From: Balneolaceae bacterium
GTDB lineage: Bacteria > Bacteroidota > Rhodothermia > Balneolales > Balneolaceae
DNA length: 64,000 nt
Assembly: GCA_006969905.1 (NCBI GenBank)
Contig: CP030887.1
Location: forward strand, 3,026,730-3,090,729
Direction: 5' to 3'
Position numbers and translations under genes: made by a program. Each line of letters opens with the position of its first letter. The first letter of the stretch is position 1. Under the pieces are notes generated by a model. The model saw only the letters and a list, made by a program, of their open reading frames with translations. It was not told the origin of the DNA and made no database searches. Below are positions 27,911-38,617 of this stretch, in pieces.

Positions 27911-28552
27911 TCAATTAAACAATCCAAAAAGACGGGTCTCTACCTGCTCTATAACCTTACCCATATCTTCTTTTTCGTTTACAAAATCCAGATCATCTGT
28001 TTCTATAATCAGCTTGTCGTAAGAATATTTATTAATCCAGTCTTCATACAGCCTGTTCAGGCGCTCCAGGTAGTCAATCCTGATCGTATTCTCGTAATCC
28101 CTGCCCCTTTGTTGTATTTGCTTCACTAGGGTAGGTACCTGTGCGCGAAGATATATCAGTAAATCAGGCGGGCGTAAATAATGACTCATTTCGTGGAAAA
28201 GAGCTTCGTAGTTATTGAAATCACGATCACTCATTAGGCTCATTTCATGAAGATTCTTGGCAAATATCTCAACATCTTCATAAATAGTACGATCCTGAAT
28301 TAGGCTTACATTATTTTCCAACATTTCTTTTTGATGCCTGAACCGGCTGGATAAAAAATAGATCTGGAGATTAAAACTCCAGCGTCTCATGTCTTCATAA
28401 AAGTCAGCTAAATAGGGATTATCATCTACCGACTCGTAAAAGGCTTCCCAACCAAAGTGCTTGGAAAGTAAACCAGTAAGGGAAGATTTACCTGCACCGA
28501 TATTTCCGGCTACGGCTATATATTTTGATTTTGGCTTTTCTGGTTCAGACAT
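27911..28552 (-). CDS. Deoxynucleoside kinase
   Basis: Phosphorylates deoxynucleosides in the salvage pathway (deoxyadenosine/deoxyguanosine kinase type). The P-loop GNIGAGKSS is at 17-25, preceded by KYIAVA; the substrate-side ExxxDNPYL (YESVDDNPYLADFY) follows, then the QDRTIYED motif near 86 and an RGRDYE lid-type arginine segment. 213 residues is normal for the family. It sits 8 nt after pgi. Exact substrate preference cannot be read from the sequence. Confidence 0.93.
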   Translation of the reverse strand: MSEPEKPKSKYIAVAGNIGAGKSSLTGLLSKHFGWEAFYESVDDNPYLADFYEDMRRWSFNLQIYFLSSRFRHQKEMLENNVSLIQDRTIYEDVEIFAKNLHEMSLMSDRDFNNYEALFHEMSHYLRPPDLLIYLRAQVPTLVKQIQQRGRDYENTIRIDYLERLNRLYEDWINKYSYDKLIIETDDLDFVNEKEDMGKVIEQVETRLFGLFN

Positions 28553-28560
28553 AAACAGAT

Positions 28561-29850
28561 TTATGATTCTTTTCCTAAAAGACGGTACATCGCTTTTTTG
28601 TAATCTTCAACACCTGGTTGATTAAAAGGGTTTACTCCAAGGCTATATACAAAAACGCCCGTCATAAGCTCAAAAAAGTAAATAAGCTCACCAATATTTT
28701 GCTCATTCAAAGCTTGCAATGTGATATTCACAATCGGAACTCCTCCTTCCCCGTGCGCTTCAGTAGTGCCAATTCTTGCCTTGGTGTTTATTTCATGGAA
28801 TGGTTTGCCTGACAAATAATTCAATCCGTCTTCATTTCCTTCCGCATGGTTCACCTTTATATGGGAAAACGCATCTTCAATTATTATGAACGTTTCCATT
28901 ATAGAGCGCGTACCCTGTTGAATAAACTGCCCCAAACTATGCAAGTCGGTCGAAAAGGAAGCCACAGATGGAAAAATACCTTTTCCTTCTTTTCCTTCAC
29001 TTTCACCTAATAGCTGTTGTATCCAGCCTCCCAAAGAGGCCAGTTCAGGTTCAAAGCATGAAAATATATCTATTGTGATACCTTTTTCATGGAGAGCATT
29101 TCTTAATGCAGCGTATTCTAAAACCTGTTCACAATCTTCTTCAAAATAATTATATGCCGAAACAGCTCCGTAAAAAAGTGTTTTAATGTCAATACCTGCC
29201 ACTGCGATAGGTAAAAGCCCGACAGGTGTTAATACCGAGAAGCGTCCACCAACATCATCAGGTATCACAAACTTTTGGTATCCGTTTCTTTCGATCAGAC
29301 CATTTAATACACCACCTGACTTACTTGTTGTACAAATAATTCTTTTGGAAGCATCCTCATACATTTCTTCCAATAAATCGCGAATTAACCGAAAAGATAG
29401 AGCTGTTTCGAGCGTGGTACCAGACTTGGAAATTACATTTAAGTAAACACTCTTTTGGGTACCATCTGCCTTAGGAGCTTTTAAATAATCCAAAAGTTGT
29501 TCCAGGTATTTACCACCCATGTGGTGGCCTGCATAAACAATTTCAACCCCTTTGTTCCCAAAATGTGGACTTAGCGCATCAATAACAGCTTTTGCTCCCA
29601 AATAAGAACCACCAATCCCGCAGACCACAAATACATCTGCATCTTTACGTACTGCACGGGCCAAACTGTCTATTTGATCCAATTCTGCATCGTTAGGATT
29701 TGCAAGAATATCCCGCCATCCCAACCACTCCGATCCCGGACCTGATTTAGTTTTTAGCTGTTCTAACGCTGAGTCAACCTTCTTCCGGGCTTTTATATAC
29801 TCTTCTTCTGAAATGAAAGAACGAGCGTAACCAATATCTGATTTTATCAT
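28561..29850 (-). CDS. pgi: Glucose-6-phosphate isomerase
   Basis: Interconverts glucose-6-phosphate and fructose-6-phosphate, the step before the upstream pfkA. It is the short (about 430-residue) Firmicutes/Thermotoga-like form. Motifs: CGIGGSYLGAKAVIDAL near 76, ISKSGTTLETALSFRLI, GGRFSVLTPVGLLPIA, the catalytic Glu region LLGESEGKEGKGIFP, a His-containing stretch near 'KVNHAEGN', and C-terminal GVEDYKKAMYRLLGK with the base lysine. It begins 2 nt after the pfkA stop, so the two glycolytic genes form a unit. Confidence 0.96.
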   Translation of the reverse strand: MIKSDIGYARSFISEEEYIKARKKVDSALEQLKTKSGPGSEWLGWRDILANPNDAELDQIDSLARAVRKDADVFVVCGIGGSYLGAKAVIDALSPHFGNKGVEIVYAGHHMGGKYLEQLLDYLKAPKADGTQKSVYLNVISKSGTTLETALSFRLIRDLLEEMYEDASKRIICTTSKSGGVLNGLIERNGYQKFVIPDDVGGRFSVLTPVGLLPIAVAGIDIKTLFYGAVSAYNYFEEDCEQVLEYAALRNALHEKGITIDIFSCFEPELASLGGWIQQLLGESEGKEGKGIFPSVASFSTDLHSLGQFIQQGTRSIMETFIIIEDAFSHIKVNHAEGNEDGLNYLSGKPFHEINTKARIGTTEAHGEGGVPIVNITLQALNEQNIGELIYFFELMTGVFVYSLGVNPFNQPGVEDYKKAMYRLLGKES

Positions 29851-29852
29851 AA

Positions 29853-30841
29853 CTATCTTAGGGCTTTTGCAAGTTCTACCAGAGAATAATCCAGATCCTT
29901 CTTCTTAGAAACGGCTACACGTAAAGGCGTAATCTTAAGAATATTATTTACTACTCCAACCATTATGCCTGAGTGTCCCTCATTCAATACCTTAACTGCC
30001 GCTGCACCGAGCCTGCTTGCAAGTACCCGGTCGTGAGCTGAAGGTGCCCCCCCCTTTGTATATGGCCAAGAATACATACACGCATATCATATTGCTGGAA
30101 ATCAGGCCGTATCTTGTCGGCTAATTTTATAGCCCCTCCGGTTTCATCTCCTTCAGCAACAATTACAAGGCTACTCCTAACCTGCTCTTTAAGCATATTC
30201 TTAAGTTGAGACTTTACTTCCTCTACATTGGTCAATTCTTCAGGAAGTAAAACCAGTTCAGCACCTGCTGCAATACTTGTTTCCAAGGCTATAAAGCCAG
30301 CATCTCTTCCCATTACTTCCACCAGGAACATACGTTCATGGGCATCTGCCGTGTCGCGAATCTTATCTATTGCCTCTAATGCAGTATTTAGTGCTGTATC
30401 ATATCCGATGGTTTCATCGGTTCCCACAATATCGTTATCAATAGTAGCAGGTATTCCTACTACATTAACTCCATGTTCTTTGCTGAGAATATTGGCTCCT
30501 GTAAACGTACCGTCTCCACCAATTACAACAAGAGCTTCAATACCATATTTTTTTAAATTTTTGGCTGCCTTTTTTCTTCCTTCTTCCGTTCTGAATTCCT
30601 GGGACCTCGCAGATTTAAGAATGGTCCCTCCTCGCTGTATAATGTTGGAAACAGAACTGCTGTCCATTTCCTCAATTTCATCTTCTATAAGACCCTGGTA
30701 TCCGCGCCATATACCGAAAACCTTTATGTTAAATTGGGTACTCATTCTGACTACAGCCCGTACTGCTGCGTTCATACCCGGGGAATCGCCACCGCTGGTT
30801 AGCACCCCGATGGTTTTAATCTCTATCAAATCAGTTGACAT
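29853..30841 (-). pseudogene. pfkA: ATP-dependent 6-phosphofructokinase, interrupted by a -1 frameshift in a C8 run
   Basis: Phosphorylates fructose-6-phosphate. The first frame from ATG at 30841 has GVLTSGGDSPGMNAA (13-26), IGGDGTFTG, the catalytic PATIDNDIVGTDETIG (Asp135) and EVMGRDAGF, then at CILGHIQRGG it leaves the family sequence and ends near 29984. The missing C-terminus (APSAHDRVLASRLGAAAV ... SLVELAKALR) continues in another frame to 29853. The break falls exactly in a run of eight C at 30047-30054 (G8 on the coding strand). Adding one G restores QRGGAPSAHDR and gives 330 codons, a normal PfkA. A sequencing or assembly error is the likeliest reason; a real mutation or slippage site is the alternative. 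The feature is typed pseudogene only because the frame is broken as given. Confidence 0.9.
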
Positions 30842-30952
30842 AATTTTAACTATCTGTAAATGTGAGTAAGTGAGTGATTGGCATTAAATATTTGTCCTTT
30901 ATATTAACTAAATTTAAAGCCGCCCAAGGATAAGAAAATTTCAACACATTTG

Positions 30953-31972
30953 ATGGCTGATAGCGCAACGCTTCCAATAATTAATAAAGACACGGTTACC
31001 CGCAAGACGCTTAAGGAGATAACAGCTCCTGTTGCCGAAAATTTACGCGAATTCCGTTCTTTTTTTAAAGATACTATCCGCTCCGATGTGTTTTTATTGG
31101 ATCAGATCATTAACTATCTACTCAAGCAAAAGGGAAAAGAGTTGCGCCCTACCCTTGTATTTATGACGGCTAATCTTTTTGGAAAAGTTAACCGTCGCAG
31201 TCATATCGCAGCAACGATGATCGAACTACTTCATACAGCTACTCTTATTCATGATGATGTAGTGGATGAAGCAGATACAAGAAGAGGGTTTGTAAGCATT
31301 AATAAGATTTGGAAAAATAAAGCAGGTGTTTTACTTGGAGATTACCTGCTTTCAAAAGGCCTGCTGATATCATTAGAGAATAAGGAATACCAGCTCCTTG
31401 AGGTCCAGTCCAGAGCTGTACAAAAAATGAGTGAAGGAGAACTTCGTCAGTTTAAAACAGCAGGATTATTTAACATGACGGAAGATCGTTACTTCCAGAT
31501 TATATCTGAAAAAACGGCGAGCCTTATTTCTACCTGTTGCGAGTGCGGTGCTGTTTCTTCTACTGATGATGCTGATATGCATAAGCTAATGGCCAAGATT
31601 GGAATGTGCATTGGTATTGCTTTTCAAATCAGAGACGACCTTTTCGATTATGGGGTTTATGATATAGGCAAACCTACTCGAAATGATATTCAGGAACGTA
31701 AGGTTACACTTCCACTCATCAAGGCATTTGAGCATGGCTCAAAAAAAGAGTCTGCCAGGATAAGGGCCCTTATGAAAAAACGAAAAAAGACGAACAAAGA
31801 TGTGGAGCGTATAGTATCTTTTGTTCATGAAAATGGAGGAATGGACTATGCCAAACAGTCTATGTACGATTATGCAAATGAAGCGATTGAAGGATTAGGT
31901 AAAATACCGGATTCATCTGCAAAAAATGATTTCGCAGACCTCATCCACTTTGTTATTACCCGCAAAAAATAG
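30953..31972 (+). CDS. ispB: Polyprenyl diphosphate synthase
   Basis: Trans-prenyltransferase that builds a long isoprenoid chain (usually the side chain of menaquinone or ubiquinone) from IPP. Both aspartate-rich motifs are present: DDVVDEADTRRG at 101-112 and IRDDLFDYG with Asp228/Asp229; GKELRPTLV lies at 61-69. 339 residues. I place the start at ATG 30953; a TTG three bases earlier is in frame. Chain length cannot be decided from sequence, so the symbol is a family label. It is divergent from pfkA across 111 nt and stops one base before the next gene. Confidence 0.92.
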   Translation: MADSATLPIINKDTVTRKTLKEITAPVAENLREFRSFFKDTIRSDVFLLDQIINYLLKQKGKELRPTLVFMTANLFGKVNRRSHIAATMIELLHTATLIHDDVVDEADTRRGFVSINKIWKNKAGVLLGDYLLSKGLLISLENKEYQLLEVQSRAVQKMSEGELRQFKTAGLFNMTEDRYFQIISEKTASLISTCCECGAVSSTDDADMHKLMAKIGMCIGIAFQIRDDLFDYGVYDIGKPTRNDIQERKVTLPLIKAFEHGSKKESARIRALMKKRKKTNKDVERIVSFVHENGGMDYAKQSMYDYANEAIEGLGKIPDSSAKNDFADLIHFVITRKK

Positions 31973-31973
31973 G

Positions 31974-32753
31974 ATGGCCAAACCTACTCACGTTTTCTTA
32001 TCTGATGTTCATCTTGGGGCATTTTCTTCTGATATAGAAAAAAGTAATGAGAAAGACTTAATTGCCCTTATTGAGTATTGTATTACAAACAAAGCCGGTA
32101 TTTATGTGCTCGGTGATCTTTTTGATTACTGGATGGAGTTCCCCAAAAAAGAGTTTGTTCCGGATTTGTCGGCAAGTGTTTTAGATGCATTCAGGAAATA
32201 CAACCAATCCGTTCGTAAAGCTCTTTATATAACCGGAAACCACGATAACTGGACTTTTGGTTATTTTGATTCTTTAGGATTTGACGTAGAACAGGATTAC
32301 CGGGTTGTTGAAATTGGTACTAACAAAATACTATTGATGCATGGCGATGGAACCTTTGGCAAAAGGGATGATTTCATAAGGCCTTTTTTTCATTCATTGC
32401 TCAGGAACTCCTTATTCATTAAAGTATTTCAAGCAGTACTACCTCCAAAGTCCGGACTTTCAGTAATGAAATGGTTTTCCGATATCACGCGGAACAGGAA
32501 TCATAAAAACCCGGCACCTCTGAACAATCATGCACGCCACATCCTTGAGTCTACTGATATAAACTGGGTAATTATGGGGCACGATCATTTACCAAGGCTG
32601 GAAACTTTTGAACAAGGATCGTATATAAATCTTGGAACTTTTTTTACAGACCGTACGGTAGCCATATATAACAATAATGAACTTAAACTCGTTAAATGGA
32701 TGGCTTCATCGAAAGAATTTGTACCTTTCAAAGAATCAAAACTTAAAGAATGA
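31974..32753 (+). CDS. lpxH: LpxH-like UDP-2,3-diacylglucosamine diphosphatase
   Basis: Calcineurin-like metallophosphoesterase expected to cleave UDP-2,3-diacylglucosamine in lipid A synthesis. The metal-site motifs occur in order: FLSDVHLG (Asp11, His13), VLGDLFDYW, TGNHDNW, LLMHGD and MGHDHLP. About 259 residues from ATG 31974; a longer frame opens at 31926 but would overlap ispB, and the MAKPTHVFLSDVH start fits the family. The DYW after the second Asp is typical of LpxH/LpxH2-like enzymes. Related phosphoesterases with other substrates remain possible. Its stop overlaps the start of the penicillin-binding protein gene (ATGA). Confidence 0.85.
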   Translation: MAKPTHVFLSDVHLGAFSSDIEKSNEKDLIALIEYCITNKAGIYVLGDLFDYWMEFPKKEFVPDLSASVLDAFRKYNQSVRKALYITGNHDNWTFGYFDSLGFDVEQDYRVVEIGTNKILLMHGDGTFGKRDDFIRPFFHSLLRNSLFIKVFQAVLPPKSGLSVMKWFSDITRNRNHKNPAPLNNHARHILESTDINWVIMGHDHLPRLETFEQGSYINLGTFFTDRTVAIYNNNELKLVKWMASSKEFVPFKESKLKE

Positions 32754-35092
32754 GTGACGACCACACACCTATTGATCATCAGCGATATTTTAATGACCCC
32801 GAATATCGTAAACAGGTTTTAGCTGAAAAGAAGGCAAAAAAGAATGTATCCCCGCCTCCTGCTAAGCAACCTTCTCCTTCTTCACTCAAGAAAAAAGTAC
32901 TTATCTGGACAGGCAGCGCTGCTGCAATAATCCTTCTAGGTATAACAGGTTATATATTTTATTTAGTACAAGGCTTGCCCTCTATTGCAGAACTTGAGAA
33001 TCCCGAGACCTATATTGCTTCCGAGGTGCGAAGCAGGGATGGTGTTGTACTTGACAAGTACTTTACTGAAAACAGGACATGGGTTCCCTATTCAGAAATC
33101 TCCACTCATGTTATTGATGCATTGGTAGCCACAGAAGATCACCGTTTTTATACACACTGGGGTATGGATATGATTCGTACCCTAGCTATCCCGTATCACA
33201 TTCTATTGGGAGATCCTCAGGGTGGGTCAACCATAAGCCAGCAGCTTGCCCGGAACCTCTACAAAAAAATTGGCCAGAAATTCTCTGTTACGCGAAAGTT
33301 TCGGGAGATGATAACCGCCGTTCAGATCGAAAAGAACTATACAAAGCGCGAAATTATTGAAATGTACCTGAATACGGTTGAGTATAGTAACAGCGCTTTT
33401 GGGATTGAGGCAGCAGCCCAAACACATTATGGTAAATCAGCTAAAGAACTTACCGTTACCGAAGCAGCTGTTTTAGTTGGCTCGGTAAACGCTGTGTACG
33501 CTTATAACCCACGCCTTTTCCCGGAACGCTCTCAAAGACGAAGAGATATTGTACTATTGCTAATGAACCGCCAGGGGTTTATTGATGATCAAACCACTGT
33601 TCAATTACGCTCAGAACCTATTCAGCTGGATTATCATCCGCCATCAAAAACCGGGCGAGTAAGCAGGTATTTTGGTGAATATGTACGGCAGGAAGTATCC
33701 GGTTGGGCAGAAGAGAACGGATATGATATTTACGAAGATGGATTGGTTATTTACACTACTATTGATTCGAAGCTGCAAAAACATGCCGAAAGAGCGTTAC
33801 GTACCAAACTAGATTCTCTACAGAAAATCTTCGAGTCTGAATGGACCACTCCCGGCAGCGGAGTTTATATGGATAAACTTTGGGAAACTTATCCCCTGTT
33901 TAAAGACAGTTTCCTTGAAGATACCGACGAATACAAAAACGGTTATTCAAATTTCAATACTAACATCCGTAAAGTAGTACTTGACAGCCTAAAAGCTGAT
34001 TCTATGTTTGTAGATTCAGTAATGAAATCACGTACCCGCCTAGAAGCCGGTTTCGTGGCGGTTGATCCTACAAACGGAAACGTTCTGGCCTGGGTTGGAG
34101 GATCAAATTACGGGAATGTTCAATTTGATCATGTTTACCAATCTAAGCGTCAGGCTGGCTCCACTTTTAAACCCTTTGTGTATTCGGTAGCCATCGACAA
34201 CGGATACAAACCTTATCACAAGTTTTCTAAGTTCCCCACCACCTTTAGGGACAGGAATGGAAATGTCTGGAATCCTAAAGATGCAACCGTTGCCTCCGGG
34301 GCTGAAATGGTTCCACTTAGGGAAGCACTAGCCCGAAGTATGAATAATGTAACTGTACGTTTGCTCCCTGAAATAGCAGGGTTTCCGGGTACAAACAAAT
34401 TGTGGGAACTGGATCCCGCAGCCCGGAAAATAAAACAAATGGCTTCTAACCTGGGAATTGATATGAGCGGTACCCCTGCCTATCCTTCTATCGCATTAGG
34501 AACCGCTGAGGTAAGCCTTCTTGAAATCACTTCTGCCTATACTACTTTTGCCAACAATGGGGTACATATTGACCCGATTGCCATTACACGTATCGAAGAT
34601 AAAGAAGGAAATATTTTGGTTGAGTACTATCCTGAGTATCGCCAGGAAGTAATTAGCCCGGAAACCGCTTATATCATGGTTGATATGATGAGAGGCGTTA
34701 TAAGGGGCGGAGAGGGTTACCACGGAACGGGAGTCCGGTTGAGAAACGTGTATGGTGTCCGCCAGGATATTGCCGGGAAAACCGGAACTACGAACAACAG
34801 TGCCGATAACTGGTTTATCGGGATGACACCACATATTGTGATGGGTGCCTGGGTCGGTGGTGAGGATCGTAGAATCCGCTTCCCTAAAGATGACCCTAAC
34901 TCAATTGGACAGGGTGCACGAACGGCTCTTCCTATTGTCGGGGAGTTCATCAATTATGTTACAGCCGACAAAGATGCTTACTGGGGTTATGATGCTTTCG
35001 AACCTCCTCCCGGTTTCGTAATGCCGGAAGATCCCAATGTGGTGAATAATGAACTGGTAAAAGACAAAAATAAAGGCAGGATTGGTTGGTAG
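32750..35092 (+). CDS. mrcA: Class A penicillin-binding protein (PBP1A type)
   Basis: Bifunctional peptidoglycan synthase anchored in the inner membrane. A charged, proline-rich cytosolic tail (1-48) precedes one membrane helix (about 50-73). The glycosyltransferase domain shows ATEDHRFYTHWGMD near 125 and GGSTISQQLARNLY. The transpeptidase domain has the nucleophile Ser471 in AGSTFKPF, the SMN motif at 530-532 and KTGTT at 677-681. An insertion of about 60 acidic residues (roughly 355-420) lies between the two domains. 780 residues, complete. Overlaps the lpxH stop by 4 bases, so envelope lipid and wall genes are coupled here. Confidence 0.95.
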   Translation: MSDDHTPIDHQRYFNDPEYRKQVLAEKKAKKNVSPPPAKQPSPSSLKKKVLIWTGSAAAIILLGITGYIFYLVQGLPSIAELENPETYIASEVRSRDGVVLDKYFTENRTWVPYSEISTHVIDALVATEDHRFYTHWGMDMIRTLAIPYHILLGDPQGGSTISQQLARNLYKKIGQKFSVTRKFREMITAVQIEKNYTKREIIEMYLNTVEYSNSAFGIEAAAQTHYGKSAKELTVTEAAVLVGSVNAVYAYNPRLFPERSQRRRDIVLLLMNRQGFIDDQTTVQLRSEPIQLDYHPPSKTGRVSRYFGEYVRQEVSGWAEENGYDIYEDGLVIYTTIDSKLQKHAERALRTKLDSLQKIFESEWTTPGSGVYMDKLWETYPLFKDSFLEDTDEYKNGYSNFNTNIRKVVLDSLKADSMFVDSVMKSRTRLEAGFVAVDPTNGNVLAWVGGSNYGNVQFDHVYQSKRQAGSTFKPFVYSVAIDNGYKPYHKFSKFPTTFRDRNGNVWNPKDATVASGAEMVPLREALARSMNNVTVRLLPEIAGFPGTNKLWELDPAARKIKQMASNLGIDMSGTPAYPSIALGTAEVSLLEITSAYTTFANNGVHIDPIAITRIEDKEGNILVEYYPEYRQEVISPETAYIMVDMMRGVIRGGEGYHGTGVRLRNVYGVRQDIAGKTGTTNNSADNWFIGMTPHIVMGAWVGGEDRRIRFPKDDPNSIGQGARTALPIVGEFINYVTADKDAYWGYDAFEPPPGFVMPEDPNVVNNELVKDKNKGRIGW

Positions 35093-35137
35093 TTCCTGAA
35101 TCTATAAGTACCAATCAATAATAATCGGGGTACAACT

Positions 35138-35728
35138 GTGACATTTATAAAAAACCTCTTCAAGGTTTTATTTGAGAAAATACGGGGATCAAATCACGAT
35201 TTCTTTCTTTCGCACAAATACGATTTTATAAAGTCTTACTACGGAAATACCTGCCTTGATATAGGTGCGGGTACCGGTCGTTTCAGTCAGTTCCTTGCAG
35301 ACCAGGGCCATAAAGTTACACTTGTAGATGTAGTAGATAAAAGAAAGGTTGATCTCGACCTTATACATTTTAATGGAAAACACTTACCTGTTGATGATAA
35401 TAGCTTTGACACCTCTCTTTTCATGTTTGTACTTCACCATACGAATACACAAATAGAGTTGCTTAAGGAAGCCAAAAGGGTAACCAAACAATATATTATC
35501 GTAGGAGAAGACATCGTTGAATCAAGATTTGATAAAGCACTTGGCAATATTCATCTGAATACTTCTCCCTGGGCCAGAGGCAATGATTCATTTAAAAATG
35601 AAGAACAATGGGAAAAAGTATTTGATGACTTGGAGCTTACTATTATTGAGAGGATCCGAATCCCCAGGAATGTATACCCGATTTATCCTGTGAACCGGGT
35701 TATCTTTGTTCTTAAGAAGGATTCATAA
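35138..35728 (+). CDS. Class I SAM-dependent methyltransferase
   Basis: 196-residue protein with a Rossmann methyltransferase core: CLDIGAGTGRFSQFLADQG (motif I, near 34-52), VTLVDVVDKR (motif II) and SFDTSLFMFVLHHT (motif IV/post). It belongs to the Methyltransf_11/UbiE-like group; the substrate is unknown. The start is GTG at 35138, the only reasonable start before motif I given the MTFIKNLFK beginning. It follows the PBP gene by 45 nt and is closed by a good terminator. Position near ispB would suit quinone methylation, but that is a guess. Confidence 0.85.
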   Translation: MTFIKNLFKVLFEKIRGSNHDFFLSHKYDFIKSYYGNTCLDIGAGTGRFSQFLADQGHKVTLVDVVDKRKVDLDLIHFNGKHLPVDDNSFDTSLFMFVLHHTNTQIELLKEAKRVTKQYIIVGEDIVESRFDKALGNIHLNTSPWARGNDSFKNEEQWEKVFDDLELTIIERIRIPRNVYPIYPVNRVIFVLKKDS

Positions 35729-35744
35729 AGATATATCAAAACAA

Positions 35745-35775
35745 AAAAGCCGATGCATTGAATACATCGGCTTTT
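35745..35775. terminator. Bidirectional terminator between methyltransferase and atpC
   Basis: AAAAGCCGATG (35745-35755) and CATCGGCTTTT (35765-35775) form a perfect 11-bp stem with a 9-nt loop. A run of A on the left and T on the right let it work for both converging transcripts. Confidence 0.92.
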
Positions 35776-35807
35776 CCTTTATGTAGAACAGGATAAAACC
35801 AAAACCT

Positions 35808-36071
35808 TCAGGCTTCTACAATTGATTCAGCTATTAAGGTAAGTGTGTTGTTATTTACTTCTACAAACCCACCGGAGATCTTATAATTCACATCTTCGCC
35901 GTTCTTCCGAACAAGCACTGTGCCTTCATCCAGAGTAGAAACTATAGCTGCGTGATTTGCTTTCACTTCAAAGCTACCCTGAGAGCCCGGCATTTGAACA
36001 CCGGTTACACTCCCTTCAAATAAGGTGCCTTCAGGAGTTAGTATTTGCGCATGAAATGTACTCATTGCCAA
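35808..36071 (-). CDS. atpC: ATP synthase F1 subunit epsilon
   Basis: 87-residue epsilon subunit reduced to its N-terminal beta-sandwich (FHAQILTPEGTLFEGSVTGVQMPGSQGSFEVKANHA split by strands). It lacks the C-terminal helical hairpin found in E. coli epsilon (about 130-140 aa), the part that inhibits ATP hydrolysis. Such short epsilon subunits are common in Bacteroidota-type bacteria. It starts 6 nt after atpD and connects the catalytic head to the rotor stalk. It ends against the shared terminator with the methyltransferase gene. Confidence 0.95.
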   Translation of the reverse strand: MAMSTFHAQILTPEGTLFEGSVTGVQMPGSQGSFEVKANHAAIVSTLDEGTVLVRKNGEDVNYKISGGFVEVNNNTLTLIAESIVEA

Positions 36072-36077
36072 ACTTCC

Positions 36078-37697
<1,620 letters not shown>

Positions 37698-37769
37698 TCA
37701 AAAGGAGAATATCACATCAATATGTAATTCAATTAAAGAAAAAGCCTAGGTATGATTCAATAAAAAGTC

Positions 37770-38495
37770 ATGACTCGTATTCCTACCCCCCTTATCCTAT
37801 TACTTGCTTCTTCCTTTTTATGGTCGTGTGCAACCCCGGCCCCTATTTCAAAACTTGATGCTACAGATGACAATTCATTCTTTTGGCAGAATGGCCGTCA
37901 AATACTAGTACAAAATAAAGATAGTGTCTTTGTAGAACTTGCCTATCAACAAAGGGCTGGTGAACTTTTTGTTTTCGATATTACTATTGCCAATGAATCT
38001 TCCGAAGAAATATTAATAGACCCTTCTCGATTTATATATGTACCTATTACAAAAGCTGGGGACTCATTAGAAACGGTAAGTGCCGAAAATCCAGAAGAAA
38101 GAATTCTTGAACAGGATATACAGGTATCAAAGTTAACAGCACAAAGAACAAATGAACTTATGAGTGCTGCTTTTTGGGCTACACTGGAAGTCTCTACAGG
38201 AATAGCAGCGGCTATAGAGGGTGAGCCTATTTATGATGAGCACGATGATGACTACATTTATTATCATCGTTCAAATATGGCCGAAATAGAATTTGAAAAG
38301 TGGGACGCAACGGAACAAAAAGACTATTGGGAAAATCAGGCGATTAGAAAAACCACTTTGTTTCCTGGCCATTTTATTACCGGACAAATACTGATGAAAA
38401 GAGAAAAAAACTCTGATTTGATCTGGGTTTTGATTCCTGTTGAAAATCATACTTTTGATTTTTTCTACAATCATCAACTTATAGATGCCCGATAA
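37770..38495 (+). CDS. Secreted lipoprotein, unknown function
   Basis: 241 residues with a lipoprotein signal: MTRIPTPLILLLASSFLWSC, where Cys20 would carry the lipid. The mature part has alternating strands (FVELAYQQRAGELFVFDITIAN, then SRFIYVPIT), an acidic/tyrosine patch YDEHDDDYIYYH, and a C-terminal strand-rich segment LIWVLIPVENHTFDFFYN. I do not recognise the family; the overall plan resembles small envelope lipoproteins with one immunoglobulin-like fold. It is divergent from atpD and stands alone, followed by a 122-nt gap. Confidence 0.8.
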   Translation: MTRIPTPLILLLASSFLWSCATPAPISKLDATDDNSFFWQNGRQILVQNKDSVFVELAYQQRAGELFVFDITIANESSEEILIDPSRFIYVPITKAGDSLETVSAENPEERILEQDIQVSKLTAQRTNELMSAAFWATLEVSTGIAAAIEGEPIYDEHDDDYIYYHRSNMAEIEFEKWDATEQKDYWENQAIRKTTLFPGHFITGQILMKREKNSDLIWVLIPVENHTFDFFYNHQLIDAR

Positions 38496-38565
38496 CCATA
38501 CTTCACTTGAAGATTTACACTAACCAAAAAAGGCAAAGCTTCTTCATGTAATCTTCACATTAGAA

Positions 38566-38610
38566 ATAGATTTTCATCCCCTTTTAACTAAGGCCTTTAA
38601 GAAAATCTAT
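38566..38610 (+). promoter_or_regulatory. Inverted repeat in the leader of the 7-TM gene
   Basis: ATAGATTTTC (38566-38575) and GAAAATCTAT (38601-38610) are perfect 10-bp complements with a 25-nt loop that itself holds the palindrome AAGGCCTT. The right arm ends 7 nt before the ATG at 38618, so the structure could mask the start region or be an operator. Confidence 0.4.
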
Positions 38611-38617
38611 CTTAAGT

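Noticed and set aside
29853-30077. Separate 74-aa gene downstream of pfkA
   Set aside because: Its sequence is the conserved C-terminus of PfkA; it is the frameshifted end of one gene.
30228-30869. Plus-strand frame of 213 aa opposite pfkA
   Set aside because: Ser/Ile-rich antisense shadow of the pfkA coding sequence; no motif and no initiation context.
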